A stretch of DNA of 47,009 nt from Candidatus Anaerostipes avistercoris. Its GTDB lineage: Bacteria > Bacillota > Clostridia > Lachnospirales > Lachnospiraceae. How positions within the stretch are numbered: position 1 is the stretch's first letter; every line of letters begins with the position of its first letter. Both the position numbers and the translations under genes were made by a program. The stretch spans positions 1 through 47,009 of the forward strand of contig DWWD01000019.1 of the NCBI GenBank assembly GCA_019119895.1, read 5' to 3'. Below, piece after piece: positions 7,442-15,122 of this stretch. The notes beneath the pieces were generated by a model. The model had not been told where the DNA came from. It did not search any database and was given only the letters and a program-made list of their open reading frames with translations.

Positions 7442-7852
7442 CTCAAGGGTGGATACATTCCCTTTCTATTTCTACGTTTGAGCGAATTGAACCTTGAAAA
7501 TTGAATACTTTATCCTGCAGGACAAAAGAAAACAGTGGAGCCGGGGAGCAAATACGCCAGGATGATTCAGCATCAATTTTCACTTTCCGACATGATGTCG
7601 CAAAGTTTGTATATATAGATAAGGAATTTGAAGATGAATAGGAGCGAAGAAATGTTATGCTGCGAGCAGAGTGCGGGAACTTTGTGGCGAAGATCCTGTT
7701 TTTGATAATGATACTTCCGGAGAGGCTGCTCCGGTCTGAAAAGATGGTGAGATACCAATGAGGCTATTCCCCGACAGCCGCCTGCAGGATGTTAGAAAAG
7801 TAATGGTAGTGAAGCTATATATGTTTACAAATACTTAAGGGAGAATGATGTA
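7442..7852. other. Intergenic stretch of Tn916-type module
   Basis: About 410 bases without a supported gene. It holds the TTGAACCTTGAAAATTGAATA-like sequence often found between the HTH gene and xis in Tn916/Tn1549 relatives, and a GCCTGCAGGATG-like segment repeated loosely near 7512 and 7791 (CCTGCAGGA). Short frames such as 7634-7690 lack ribosome sites. Confidence 0.45.
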
Positions 7853-8050
7853 ATGCAGAGGACGCCAAAAAAATTAGAAAAGAAAAGATTAGTAAGATAT
7901 AAAGAAGGTGCTGCGATGTATAGCATGGGAATGAATAAGTTTCAAGCATTGGCAAAAGATGCAGGAGCAATTTTGAAAATAGATAGAATGGTATTAGTGG
8001 ATTTAGATACATTCGATCAGTATCTTGAAACATTTCGTGTGAAGGAATAG
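7853..8050 (+). CDS. Excisionase-like protein (DUF6462 type)
   Basis: 65 residues, with GGGAG upstream. A small winged-helix/MerR-like domain is indicated by RYKEGAAMYSMGMNKFQALAKDAGAILKIDRMVLVDLDTFDQYLETF, with the usual excisionase pattern of a helix, a 'KIDRMVLVD' strand and a closing helix. Proteins of this size lie directly before the integrase of Tn916/Tn1549 relatives and help Int excise the element. Here the ribbon-helix-helix gene lies between it and int. It could equally act only as a repressor. Confidence 0.72.
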   Translation: MQRTPKKLEKKRLVRYKEGAAMYSMGMNKFQALAKDAGAILKIDRMVLVDLDTFDQYLETFRVKE

Positions 8051-8059
8051 AGGGAAGAT

Positions 8060-8106
8060 TTTTCGTATAACAGAAAATAAGTGTTGACTTTCCGTTAAAC
8101 CGAAAG
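8060..8106 (+). promoter_or_regulatory. Two tandem imperfect dyads: candidate operator of the RHH repressor
   Basis: Two similar dyads, TTTTCGTATAACAGAAAA at 8060-8077 and CTTTCCGTTAAACCGAAAG at 8088-8106, have centres about 28 bp apart. The second fills the -35/-10 spacer of the promoter at 8084-8112. Tandem short dyads across a promoter are typical of ribbon-helix-helix autorepression; binding by the next gene's product is inference. Confidence 0.6.
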
Positions 8107-8112
8107 TATAAT
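8084..8112 (+). promoter_or_regulatory. Sigma-A type promoter of RHH-int genes
   Basis: TTGACT at 8084-8089 and TATAAT at 8107-8112 with an exact 17-base spacer. The start codon of the RHH gene is 28 bases further on. Confidence 0.85.
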
Positions 8113-8140
8113 GATTATGAAATGGATGGAGGTGTATGAG

Positions 8141-8320
8141 GTGGCTAGAACAGGAAGGCCAAAGTCAGATAATCCGAAAAATAGTTTAATCGGTTTGAAA
8201 CTGACAGAGGATGAAGCCACAAAACTTAGAGAATATGCGTCCAAACATGGCATGACCATAACAGAAGTGTTGCAAAGAGGAATTGACCTGCAATATAAAA
8301 TGGAAGAATCCTCAGAGTAG
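8141..8320 (+). CDS. Ribbon-helix-helix (CopG/Arc-type) repressor
   Basis: 59 residues from GTG 8141, chosen because GGAGG lies 8 bases upstream and the protein then opens with the common ARTGRPKSDNPK. A ribbon strand (NSLIGLKL) is followed by two helices (TEDEATKLREYASKHG, TITEVLQRGIDLQY). Such proteins bind short dyads as dimers. Two such dyads lie in its own promoter. It probably limits its own and integrase expression and so the mobility of the element; this is inference. Confidence 0.8.
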   Translation: MARTGRPKSDNPKNSLIGLKLTEDEATKLREYASKHGMTITEVLQRGIDLQYKMEESSE

Positions 8321-8357
8321 CCAGTGCGAAAACTCTTTCCTTGTGAAAGGAGCTAAA

Positions 8358-9599
8358 ATGGCGCAATCAAGGAAAGATAACAAAGGGAGGGTATTAAGAA
8401 AAGGTGAAACCCAGCGTAAATGTGATGGGAAATATGTATATACCTACACCGATCCAGAGGGACGGCGAAAGAGTATTTACTCCAAAGACATTAAAACGCT
8501 GAGGGAGCGGGAAGAACAGTTGATTAAAGACCAATTAGATGGGTTGGATACATATGTTGCCGGGAGTGCGACAATCAATTTTGTTTTTGACAGATATATT
8601 TCTACGAAAGCAGAATTGAGAGCAACAACGATGACTAACTACAAATATATGTATAATCGTTTTGTCAGAGAGGGTTTTGGGAGAAAGAAGATTGCCGGAG
8701 TAAAATTTTCAGATGTTCTGCAGTTCTATCAGCATTTGGTGAAGGACAAGGCAATGCAGATTAACACGCTGGAGACAATTCATACGGTACTTCATCCAAC
8801 CTTTCAGCTAGCACTGCGGGATAATATTATCCGGACAAATCCGAGCGATGGTGTTATGGCACAAATAAAAAAACTGCCAGGAAAAAATCATGGTGTTCGT
8901 CATGCTTTGACGTTGGAGCAACAACGAGCCTTTATCAGATATATAGAGGATAATCCGAAGTTTGACCGCTGGGTAAGTATTTTCAAGTTTTTGCTTGGAA
9001 CAGGATGCCGGATTGGGGAGGCTATCGGTATTAGATGGGAAGATGTAGATTTTGAAAAACGACTAATCAACATCAATCACAGCTTAGTTTATTATAGTAG
9101 AGACTACAAAGAACATCCCATGTGTACGTTTTCTATATCCTTGCCAAAAACAGAAGCAGGAATACGTATTATCCCTATGATGGATGCTGTCTATGAAGCT
9201 CTACAGAAAGAACGGAATGAGCAGCAGGAAAACGGATTTAATGAAACAGAAATTGACGGTATGAAGGGCTTTATCTTTATGAACCGTTATGGAAATGTAC
9301 ATAATCCGCAGGCCATCAATCGGGCAATCAAGCGTATTTATGAATCTTACAACGCAGAAGAGATGGTAAAGGCTGCAAGAGAACACAGAGAACCGCTCTT
9401 GATACCACATTTCTCATGCCATCATTTGAGACATACCTTTTGCTCAAGGTTTTGTGAGAATGAAACAAATTTAAAGGTGATTCAGTCTATCATGGGCCAT
9501 GCGAATATAGAGACTACGCTGGACATTTATGCAGAAGTCACCGAAACAAAGAAACACGAAGCAATCGAAAAGTTAGCATATAAAATAGACGTATTTTAG
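8358..9599 (+). CDS. int: Tyrosine integrase, Tn916 family
   Basis: 413 residues from ATG 8358, behind AAAGGAG. It catalyses excision and integration of the element. There is an N-terminal arm-binding region (about 1-65), a SAM-like core-binding domain (about 70-170) and a catalytic domain. The catalytic set is complete: R218 (TGCRIGEA), K264 region (SLPKTEAG), H355 and R358 (HHLRHT), H381 (MGHANI) and nucleophile Y391 (LDIYAE). It is the last gene before the junction with the metG fragment, the usual position of int at an element end. It is intact, so the element may still move. Confidence 0.95.
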   Translation: MAQSRKDNKGRVLRKGETQRKCDGKYVYTYTDPEGRRKSIYSKDIKTLREREEQLIKDQLDGLDTYVAGSATINFVFDRYISTKAELRATTMTNYKYMYNRFVREGFGRKKIAGVKFSDVLQFYQHLVKDKAMQINTLETIHTVLHPTFQLALRDNIIRTNPSDGVMAQIKKLPGKNHGVRHALTLEQQRAFIRYIEDNPKFDRWVSIFKFLLGTGCRIGEAIGIRWEDVDFEKRLININHSLVYYSRDYKEHPMCTFSISLPKTEAGIRIIPMMDAVYEALQKERNEQQENGFNETEIDGMKGFIFMNRYGNVHNPQAINRAIKRIYESYNAEEMVKAAREHREPLLIPHFSCHHLRHTFCSRFCENETNLKVIQSIMGHANIETTLDIYAEVTETKKHEAIEKLAYKIDVF

Positions 9600-9628
9600 G
9601 AGAGAGTCCGATTTGGATTTGAAAGTGA

Positions 9629-9667
9629 GTACGACAAAATATGTGCTGTACGACAAATGTACGACAA
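9629..9667 (+). repeat. Three direct repeats GTACGACAA: candidate integrase arm sites
   Basis: Copies start at 9629, 9648 and 9659 (9 bp each), in the 160 bases between int and the junction. Clustered short direct repeats next to the element end are where Tn916-type Int binds with its N-terminal domain. Binding itself is inference. Confidence 0.55.
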
Positions 9668-9761
9668 TTTCGAGAGTCTTAATCAGTTTTGAAGGTTTGT
9701 ATGGTAACTGATAACAGACTGTAAAGTGTTTTAATAAGGGAAAATAAATTCTGACAGATGT

Positions 9762-10232
9762 ATGAGGTTAGAAATCCCAACCATGAAATCTCTGGATGCA
9801 AAAAAGAGCACAAACAAAGCGGCAGCACAGCCAGCAGCAGCGCCGGCTGAGAAAATTGATTTTTCCAAAGTAAAAATTGAGCCGCTGTTTGAAGAAATGG
9901 TAGATTTCGATACTTTCAGCAAATCTGACTTCAGAGCAGTGAAAGTAAAAGAATGTGAAGCAGTTCCAAAGAGCAAAAAGCTTTTGAAATTTGTTCTGGA
10001 TGACGGAACAGGAACAGATCGTGTGATTTTAAGCGGAATCCATGATCATTATGAGCCGGAAGAACTGGTTGGAAAGACATGCATCGCCATCGTAAATCTG
10101 CCTCCGCGCAAGATGATGGGAATTGATTCCTGCGGTATGCTGATCTCAGCAGTATATGAAAATGACGGAGAAGAAGGACTGAACCTTCTGATGGTAGATG
10201 ACAGAATCCCGGCAGGAGCAAAGCTGTACTAA
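9762..10232 (+). pseudogene. metG: 3' fragment of metG: C-terminal tRNA-binding domain of MetRS
   Basis: 156 residues from the first ATG; the same frame is closed by TAA at 9735-9737, 27 bases upstream. After an Ala/Pro/Lys linker, residues about 50-156 form the OB-fold tRNA-binding domain found at the C-terminus of bacterial methionyl-tRNA synthetases (FDTFSKSDFRAVKVKECE, VPKSKKLLKF, VILSGI, LPPRKMMGI, MLISAV, MVDDRIPAGAKLY). The catalytic and anticodon domains are absent, and no ribosome site precedes the ATG. Position next to int suggests the element inserted inside metG. A separately expressed Trbp111-like protein is the alternative. Confidence 0.72.
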
Positions 10233-10264
10233 AAAACGAATAGGAAATCATAAGATAACAGAAG

Positions 10265-10299
10265 GATACCTTTCGAGAAATACGGAAGGTATCTTTTTT
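10265..10299 (+). terminator. Rho-independent terminator after metG
   Basis: Stem GATACCTT / AAGGTATC followed by a T tract, 33 bases after the stop codon of the metG fragment. It supports the view that this is the genuine 3' end of a former metG transcript. Confidence 0.85.
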
Positions 10300-10382
10300 A
10301 TTGTTAAAATTCATATTAAATTAATGGTGAAATAGTAATAATTTATATTATAATATAAGAGAGAATGGAGGGAAAATGGAGG

Positions 10383-10565
10383 ATGGCTGAAATTCGAGAG
10401 TGTGCAGATGATGAATTAAAGAAAAAATCAGATCAATTGTTCAAGGATCTTGGTATTGATATGTTAATGAAGAAACTGGAGCAATCCAGGAAATCTGCTT
10501 TACAAGGTAATTATAGAACTTCGGAGGATGTGATTGCTGATATGAGGAGAAAGTTTGAAATATAG
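10383..10565 (+). pseudogene. RelB/DinJ-type antitoxin with internal deletion
   Basis: 60 residues from ATG 10383; an in-frame ATG at 10365 is an alternative. The start (ADDELKKKSDQLFKDLGIDM) matches the DNA-binding end of RelB/DinJ antitoxins. The end (ALQGNYRTSEDVIADMRRKFEI) matches the toxin-binding tail. The middle segment that normally follows 'LGIDM' (the conserved TAI-x-x-F helix and linker, roughly 30 residues) is missing. This suggests an in-frame deletion and loss of stable dimer formation. The stop overlaps the toxin start, the usual arrangement. Judged non-functional, but that is inference from family layout. Confidence 0.6.
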
Positions 10566-10867
10566 AGTCGTAGTAACAAAAGATGCAGAAGAAGATTTAA
10601 ATCGATATATCCAATATCTGCTTATAGTGGAAAAATGATCAGACAGCGACAAATGTTTTGGATGATTTTGGAGAGACAATTCGAAGCCTAGAAAATGTTG
10701 CAGGAAGTCTGAAATTATGTGATAATCTTCGATTAAAAAAATTGGGATATCGAAGGATTAATTTTCATTCACACAGGTATTTTATAATGTATCGGATTGT
10801 TGAAGATGTTGTGTTTGTAGATAATATTTTTCACGAATTGCAGGATTATGAAAAGAAGATGATCTAA
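10555..10867 (+). pseudogene. RelE/ParE-type toxin, frameshifted
   Basis: The toxin reading begins at TTG 10555 (KYRVVVTKDAEEDLNRYIQYLLIVEK) and stops at a TGA near 10636. The homologous continuation lies in another frame (NDQTATNVLDDFGETIRSLE ... KLGYRRINFHSHRYFIMYRI ... IFHELQDYEKKMI) to 10867. A one-base change in the AAAAA run near 10631 separates the halves. Together they give a full-length RelE/ParE fold of about 100 residues, including the conserved RYFIMYRI strand. With its antitoxin also damaged, the module looks dead. Confidence 0.78.
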
Positions 10868-10920
10868 TACAGCGGTATGTTTCATAATCCTTGACTAAAT
10901 TTTATTACAATACAAAAAGG

Positions 10921-10947
10921 GATGGCTGCTATTTGCCATCTTTTTTT
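10921..10947 (+). terminator. Rho-independent terminator after toxin-antitoxin remnant
   Basis: Stem GATGGC / GCCATC with a TGCTATTT loop, then seven T residues. Confidence 0.8.
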
Positions 10948-11086
10948 GTATTTATCTATAATTTGTTTTGTTATAAAAAATAAATGATAGTTTAAAATCA
11001 TAATGTATAAATTCTACCAATATTCGACGATATGTTTCTTCCATTCCGGCATTAATATTGATATGATGTAATCGGGAGGTGGTTGT

Positions 11087-12391
11087 ATGAATGATTATTC
11101 TTTTGGAAATTACATGTATGAAAAGCGAAAAGAAACCGGGGAATCCCAAAATGAACTGGGACGTAAACTGGGCGTAACAGGAAAGGCAGTTTCTAAATGG
11201 GAAAACGGCGCGGCAAAGCCAAAGACGGAGATTCTGAGGAAACTTGCAGTCCTCTGGAATGTTTCGATTGAGGAACTGCTGAGGATTCGGGAAGGTGAAA
11301 AGAAAAAGAGCATTTCAAAGATTGTAATCACGGGAGGTCCCTGCGCCGGCAAAACAACGGGCATGAGCTGGATTCAGAATGCCTTTACAGAAAGAGGCTA
11401 TACGGTACTTTTCATTCCGGAAATAGCAACGGAATTGATCTCAGGCGGGGTGGCGCCATGGACCTGTGGGTCCAACGGCGAGTACCAGAAATGCCAGTTA
11501 AAGCTGCAGATGGAGAAAGAAAAGGTATTTGAATATGCCGCCAGGACAATGGATTCTGAAAAGATATTGATTGTCTGTGACCGGGGTGCGCTGGATAATA
11601 AGGCTTATATGACGGACGCCGAGTTTGCCGTGGCAGCAAATTATGTCGGGGCAAATGAGGTAGAATTAAGAGACGGATATGATGCGGTATTTCACCTTGT
11701 GACAGCAGCAAAAGGAGCTCAGAAATTCTATACAACCGCTAACAATACAGCCCGCACGGAGACACCGGAGGAGGCGGCAGCCCTTGATGATAAGCTGATT
11801 GCGGCCTGGACCGGGCATCCGCATCTGAGAATCATTGATAACGCAGAGGGGTTTGAGGAGAAAATGAAATGTCTCATCAAGGAAATCGCATTGTTTTTAG
11901 GGGAGCCGGAGCCATATGAGATTGAAAGAAAATATTTGATCGAATATCCGGAAATCAGTGCTCTTGAGGCACTTCCGAATTGTGAGAAGGTAGAAATCAT
12001 ACAGACATATCTGCAGGCGGATCATGATGATGAAGTGCGGATCCGGCAGAGGGGAAGCAGAGGAAATTATATTTATTTTGAAACCCGCAAGAAGACCATC
12101 AGCGGATTAAAAAGGATCGAGATAGAACGAAGACTGACAAAGGATGAATATCTGGAAAGATTGATGGACGCAGACCCGACAAGAATGCCTATACGGAAAG
12201 ACAGATATTGTCTGGCGGATGGAAATCAGTATTTTGAAATTGATATTTATCCGTTCTGGAATGACCAGGCAATTCTGGAAATCGAATTATCGGATCCGGA
12301 GGAAGAGATCCGATTTCCGAAGATGCTAAAGGTAATTCGGGAAGTAACAGAGGACGAAGCATACAAGAATGCTTCACTGGCAAAGCTGTAA
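11087..12391 (+). CDS. HTH + P-loop NTPase (AAA_28) + CYTH fusion protein
   Basis: 434 residues; GGGAGG lies 7 bases before the ATG. Three domains occur in order. First is an XRE HTH (about 5-65: RKLGVTGKAVSKWENG). Second is a P-loop NTPase (about 77-270) with Walker A GGPCAGKTT and the acidic strand ILIVCDRGALD, as in the AAA_28 kinase-like family. Third is a CYTH/triphosphate tunnel domain (about 275-434) opening with the diagnostic E-x-E-x-K (YEIERKYLIEYPE) and ending in acidic/basic strands (RIEIERRL, YFEIDIYPFW, AILEIELSDPEEE). CYTH domains bind triphosphates or polyphosphate and metal. The substrate is unknown. The added HTH suggests nucleotide-dependent gene control, which is inference. 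Confidence 0.85.
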   Translation: MNDYSFGNYMYEKRKETGESQNELGRKLGVTGKAVSKWENGAAKPKTEILRKLAVLWNVSIEELLRIREGEKKKSISKIVITGGPCAGKTTGMSWIQNAFTERGYTVLFIPEIATELISGGVAPWTCGSNGEYQKCQLKLQMEKEKVFEYAARTMDSEKILIVCDRGALDNKAYMTDAEFAVAANYVGANEVELRDGYDAVFHLVTAAKGAQKFYTTANNTARTETPEEAAALDDKLIAAWTGHPHLRIIDNAEGFEEKMKCLIKEIALFLGEPEPYEIERKYLIEYPEISALEALPNCEKVEIIQTYLQADHDDEVRIRQRGSRGNYIYFETRKKTISGLKRIEIERRLTKDEYLERLMDADPTRMPIRKDRYCLADGNQYFEIDIYPFWNDQAILEIELSDPEEEIRFPKMLKVIREVTEDEAYKNASLAKL

Positions 12392-12419
12392 AATCGCCGG
12401 GAGACAGGGGGAATAAAAA

Positions 12420-13043
12420 ATGAATCGAAAAATAGGATGGGAAAGTTATGAATTTGACGAAATAGAATTGGTATATGAAAAGGCGGAGGAGAATGAGTCC
12501 ATTGGCCGTCTGCTGGAACAGCTGGAAATACAGGCGCTCGCAGAAGCAAAAGCCAATTGCGGATTGCTGATGACGGACGCCGGCGGAAGGATTTCACCGG
12601 AACAATTTGATAATCTGGAGGAAGAAGACAAGGAAACAGTGATAAAGGTATTATCCGGTCTGGGTCTGGGATCGGTCGAGCAGGATCTTCAAAAGGGGAT
12701 ATTTCATGTCTGGTTTACAAATAAGATCCAGACGGTAATGGCCTGCACTATGTTTGCTTTGCTGAATTACCTGGAAAAGCTGGACGGAGCAGTCAATGTC
12801 CGGCATCTCGAATGGACCCTGGAACTGCAGGTGCCGCCGGGCGGCAGGAAAGGACTGGTCCAGTGGGAAATGCTGATCATGCAGTTATATCCGTGGATTA
12901 CAGTGGAGGAAACAGCAGCGGGACAAATAGAAAGAAAATTCGCGGCGGATAAAGATACTTCACAGAAAGAAAATGGAAAAGGAAATTCGTCTTTCTGGGA
13001 ACGATGCAGGAAGATGATAATGGGCATAAAACGTAAGAAATAG
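12420..13043 (+). CDS. Hypothetical protein, family not recognised
   Basis: 207 residues, 28 bases downstream of the HTH-NTPase-CYTH gene, with GGGGGAA upstream of the ATG. It is acidic in the first half (EFDEIELVYEKAEENESIG) and basic at the end (ERCRKMIMGIKRKK). It has an alternating helical pattern and no signal peptide or membrane segment. A WFTNKIQTVMACTMFALLNYLEKLDG helix-rich core is the most conserved-looking part. Its position suggests co-transcription with the preceding gene. No function is proposed. Confidence 0.65.
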   Translation: MNRKIGWESYEFDEIELVYEKAEENESIGRLLEQLEIQALAEAKANCGLLMTDAGGRISPEQFDNLEEEDKETVIKVLSGLGLGSVEQDLQKGIFHVWFTNKIQTVMACTMFALLNYLEKLDGAVNVRHLEWTLELQVPPGGRKGLVQWEMLIMQLYPWITVEETAAGQIERKFAADKDTSQKENGKGNSSFWERCRKMIMGIKRKK

Positions 13044-13097
13044 AACAATCAGTATGTGTAAGAGAAGATGTGCACTTCTATTTCTTGCTATCCGTCA

Positions 13098-13157
13098 TAT
13101 AATAAGGTATCCTGTAATCAGACGGGGAGAAATTCCTCGTGGGGACTCGAAGGAGTC
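13098..13157 (+). promoter_or_regulatory. Structured leader before AIM24-family gene
   Basis: A TATAAT at 13098-13103 is followed by two tandem hairpins, ACGGGGA / TCCTCGT (13122-13140) and GACTC-GAAG-GAGTC (13144-13157). A ribosome site GAGGAGG follows near 13181. No known riboswitch class is recognised. The TATAAT has no good -35 partner. Confidence 0.4.
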
Positions 13158-13194
13158 TTGAGAAAGAGTTCAGGCAAAAGAGGAGGTTGCTGCT

Positions 13195-14031
13195 ATGAAG
13201 ATTCAAAACTTACAGAATGAAAACAGAAAATTCATCAAATCCATTGATAATTTCCATGTCCTGGAATATACACAGGATGCCAGCGTTTCACCGTTCAATG
13301 CGCTGAATGAATATTTTATGAGCAAGATGAATGTAAGAAGACGGCAGGTTGTCATTGATATTGATAAGAATCACTCCGCAGTCATTCAGGCAGGAGCTAT
13401 GCAGTGGATGGGCGGCGCGGTAAAAGCAACATCCGGAGTCAAAGGAATCGGAGATTTGTTCGGCAAGGCACTGAAAGGAGCGGTGACCAAGGAAACCGCG
13501 GTAAAACCGGAATATGTCGGTGAGGGATGTCTTGTTCTGGAACCTACATACAAATATATTATCCTGGAAGACGTAGAAGAATGGGGCCCTGCGGGAATGA
13601 CGATCGAAGATGGCATGTTTCTTGCCTGTGATGCCAATGTAAAACAAAACGTTGTGACAAGGAAAAATATTTCATCTACGGTGTTAGGCGGAGAAGGATT
13701 CTTTAATCTCAGCCTTCAGGGTCATGGTGCAGTTGCACTGGAATCAAATGTTCCGGAAGAGGAGCTGATTGAGATTATTCTGGAAAATGATGAACTGAAA
13801 ATCGATGGAAACCTGGCAGTATGCTGGTCTTCTAATCTTGATTTTACGGTAGAAAGAAGCACAAAATCGCTGGTTGGGTCAGCTGTCAGCGGAGAGGGAC
13901 TTGTCAATGTCTACCGGGGAACAGGTAAAGTTCTGATGTGTCCGGTTGCGCCTACAGGCTCTCTGTTTGAAGCCACCAATACATTGAGCGCAAAAGCAGC
14001 GGCAAAAGACAGCAATACATTTGGGAAATAG
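13195..14031 (+). CDS. AIM24 family protein
   Basis: 278 residues, GAGGAGG 8 bases before the ATG. Pattern of the AIM24/TIGR00266 beta-helix family: repeated beta strands with GAMQWMGGAVKATSG, LGGEGFFNLSLQGHGAVALES, LKIDGNLAVCWSSNLDFTVERS and SGEGLVNVYRGTGKVLM. Bacterial members have no established function; the yeast relative is a mitochondrial inner-membrane protein. No signal peptide or membrane helix is visible, so it is probably cytoplasmic. It has its own putative leader and looks monocistronic, ending 8 bases from the oppositely transcribed LysR gene. Confidence 0.88.
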   Translation: MKIQNLQNENRKFIKSIDNFHVLEYTQDASVSPFNALNEYFMSKMNVRRRQVVIDIDKNHSAVIQAGAMQWMGGAVKATSGVKGIGDLFGKALKGAVTKETAVKPEYVGEGCLVLEPTYKYIILEDVEEWGPAGMTIEDGMFLACDANVKQNVVTRKNISSTVLGGEGFFNLSLQGHGAVALESNVPEEELIEIILENDELKIDGNLAVCWSSNLDFTVERSTKSLVGSAVSGEGLVNVYRGTGKVLMCPVAPTGSLFEATNTLSAKAAAKDSNTFGK

Positions 14032-14039
14032 ACCAGGAG

Positions 14040-14927
14040 TTAATGCAGCGACAGCCATCGGTCAAGATAGCTTACAAAACAGCTGGCGTCTGAGGATGGA
14101 ATCATATCTTTCTTTGTCACGAGATAGACTTCTTTCTGACAGTTGGGATCGTCGAATTCCCGGATAACGGTACTGGAAGAATGTATTCTTTCGGCAAGAA
14201 AGGACAGAGAAACTCCAATGCCGGCGTTTGTTTCCGCAACCTGGTGAATCAGGGATTCTGAGGTGGTTTCAAGAAGGATATTCGGATTGACGCCTTCTTT
14301 CAGAAACCGGCTGATATTGCTTGGGAAGACAGAATAAGAGCGTCCTTTTAATGCCAGAGGAATACCATCCAGATCAGAATATGGAATCTTCTTTTTAACG
14401 GCAAGAGGATGTTTTCGGTTGATAATCAGACAGTGTTTCCAGGAAAAACAGAATTTGGCATTAAATTTTGTGTAATCAATGGGAGCCGGCATAAATGCGA
14501 TTTCAACCTGGTTATTTGCAAGCATTTCGCTGATGTGGGTCTCTGGCAGCTCAATCAGGTTCAGTTTAATATTGGGAAATTGCAGATAAAAGTTTTTTAC
14601 GAAATTGTATCCGAGATAATCCAGTACGCCGTAAGTTGCGGCCACAGTAAGAACCGTACTGCTGTTGGATTCGGCAACGGAGAAATCTGATGTAATATTG
14701 TCAAATTCATTGATAATGACATGAGCGCGTTCGGCCAGTTTGTCAGCGGAATGGGTTGGAATCAGACCGGAACTGGTTCGCGTAAACAAAGTTGTATTTA
14801 TTTCAGCTTCCAGTTTTTTGATGGATTTGCTGAGTGCCTGGGAAGAGATAAACAGTTTTTCGGCAGAGTTTTTTATACTGTGCGTTTCATAAACCGATAA
14901 AAAATATTCCAGTTCTTTTGTTGTCAT
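14040..14927 (-). CDS. LysR-family transcriptional regulator
   Basis: 295 residues on the minus strand, start at 14927. The N-terminal winged HTH (about 1-60: MTTKELEYFLSVYETHSIKNSAEKLFISSQALSKSIKKLE) is followed by a periplasmic-binding-like effector domain (about 90-290). It is divergent from the nitrilase gene, and a GGTTGA/TCAACC dyad lies between them. LysR regulators usually control the divergent neighbour in response to its substrate or product. The effector is likely a nitrile or carboxylate, which is inference from the neighbour. Confidence 0.9.
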   Translation of the reverse strand: MTTKELEYFLSVYETHSIKNSAEKLFISSQALSKSIKKLEAEINTTLFTRTSSGLIPTHSADKLAERAHVIINEFDNITSDFSVAESNSSTVLTVAATYGVLDYLGYNFVKNFYLQFPNIKLNLIELPETHISEMLANNQVEIAFMPAPIDYTKFNAKFCFSWKHCLIINRKHPLAVKKKIPYSDLDGIPLALKGRSYSVFPSNISRFLKEGVNPNILLETTSESLIHQVAETNAGIGVSLSFLAERIHSSSTVIREFDDPNCQKEVYLVTKKDMIPSSDASCFVSYLDRWLSLH

Positions 14928-14985
14928 ATGCAGTCATCCTTTCTGATTAAATTATAGTGAAAATAAGCGCCAGAATCAATAAAAA

Positions 14986-15003
14986 GGTTGATAAGGGTCA
15001 ACC
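14986..15003. promoter_or_regulatory. Dyad in LysR-nitrilase intergenic region
   Basis: GGTTGA-TAAGGG-TCAACC, perfect 6-bp arms with a 6-base centre. It lies between the divergent starts and just upstream of the nitrilase promoter, the usual place of a LysR recognition site. Confidence 0.6.
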
Positions 15004-15012
15004 AGATTCTGA

Positions 15013-15041
15013 TTGATTTGGAAAATGATTCCGACTATAAT
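15013..15041 (+). promoter_or_regulatory. Promoter of nitrilase gene
   Basis: TTGATT (15013-15018) and TATAAT (15036-15041) with a 17-base spacer. The dyad at 14986-15003 ends 9 bases before the -35. Confidence 0.7.
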
Positions 15042-15122
15042 CAGGAACATAGAAACGAAACGACAAAGGCGTCATTCTTTGCAGGAATGGCACCTTATTT
15101 TTTTATGTACAGGAGGCGTATC

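Noticed and set aside
7634-7690. Short frame starting at ATG 7634 in the Tn916-type module
   Set aside because: Fewer than 20 codons, with no family pattern. The sequence is better explained as the conserved non-coding stretch before xis.
10365-10382. ATG 10365 as antitoxin start
   Set aside because: Possible, but the antitoxin family pattern begins at the ATG at 10383 and the upstream codons contain the ribosome-site-like GGAGG. The choice matters little because the gene is damaged.
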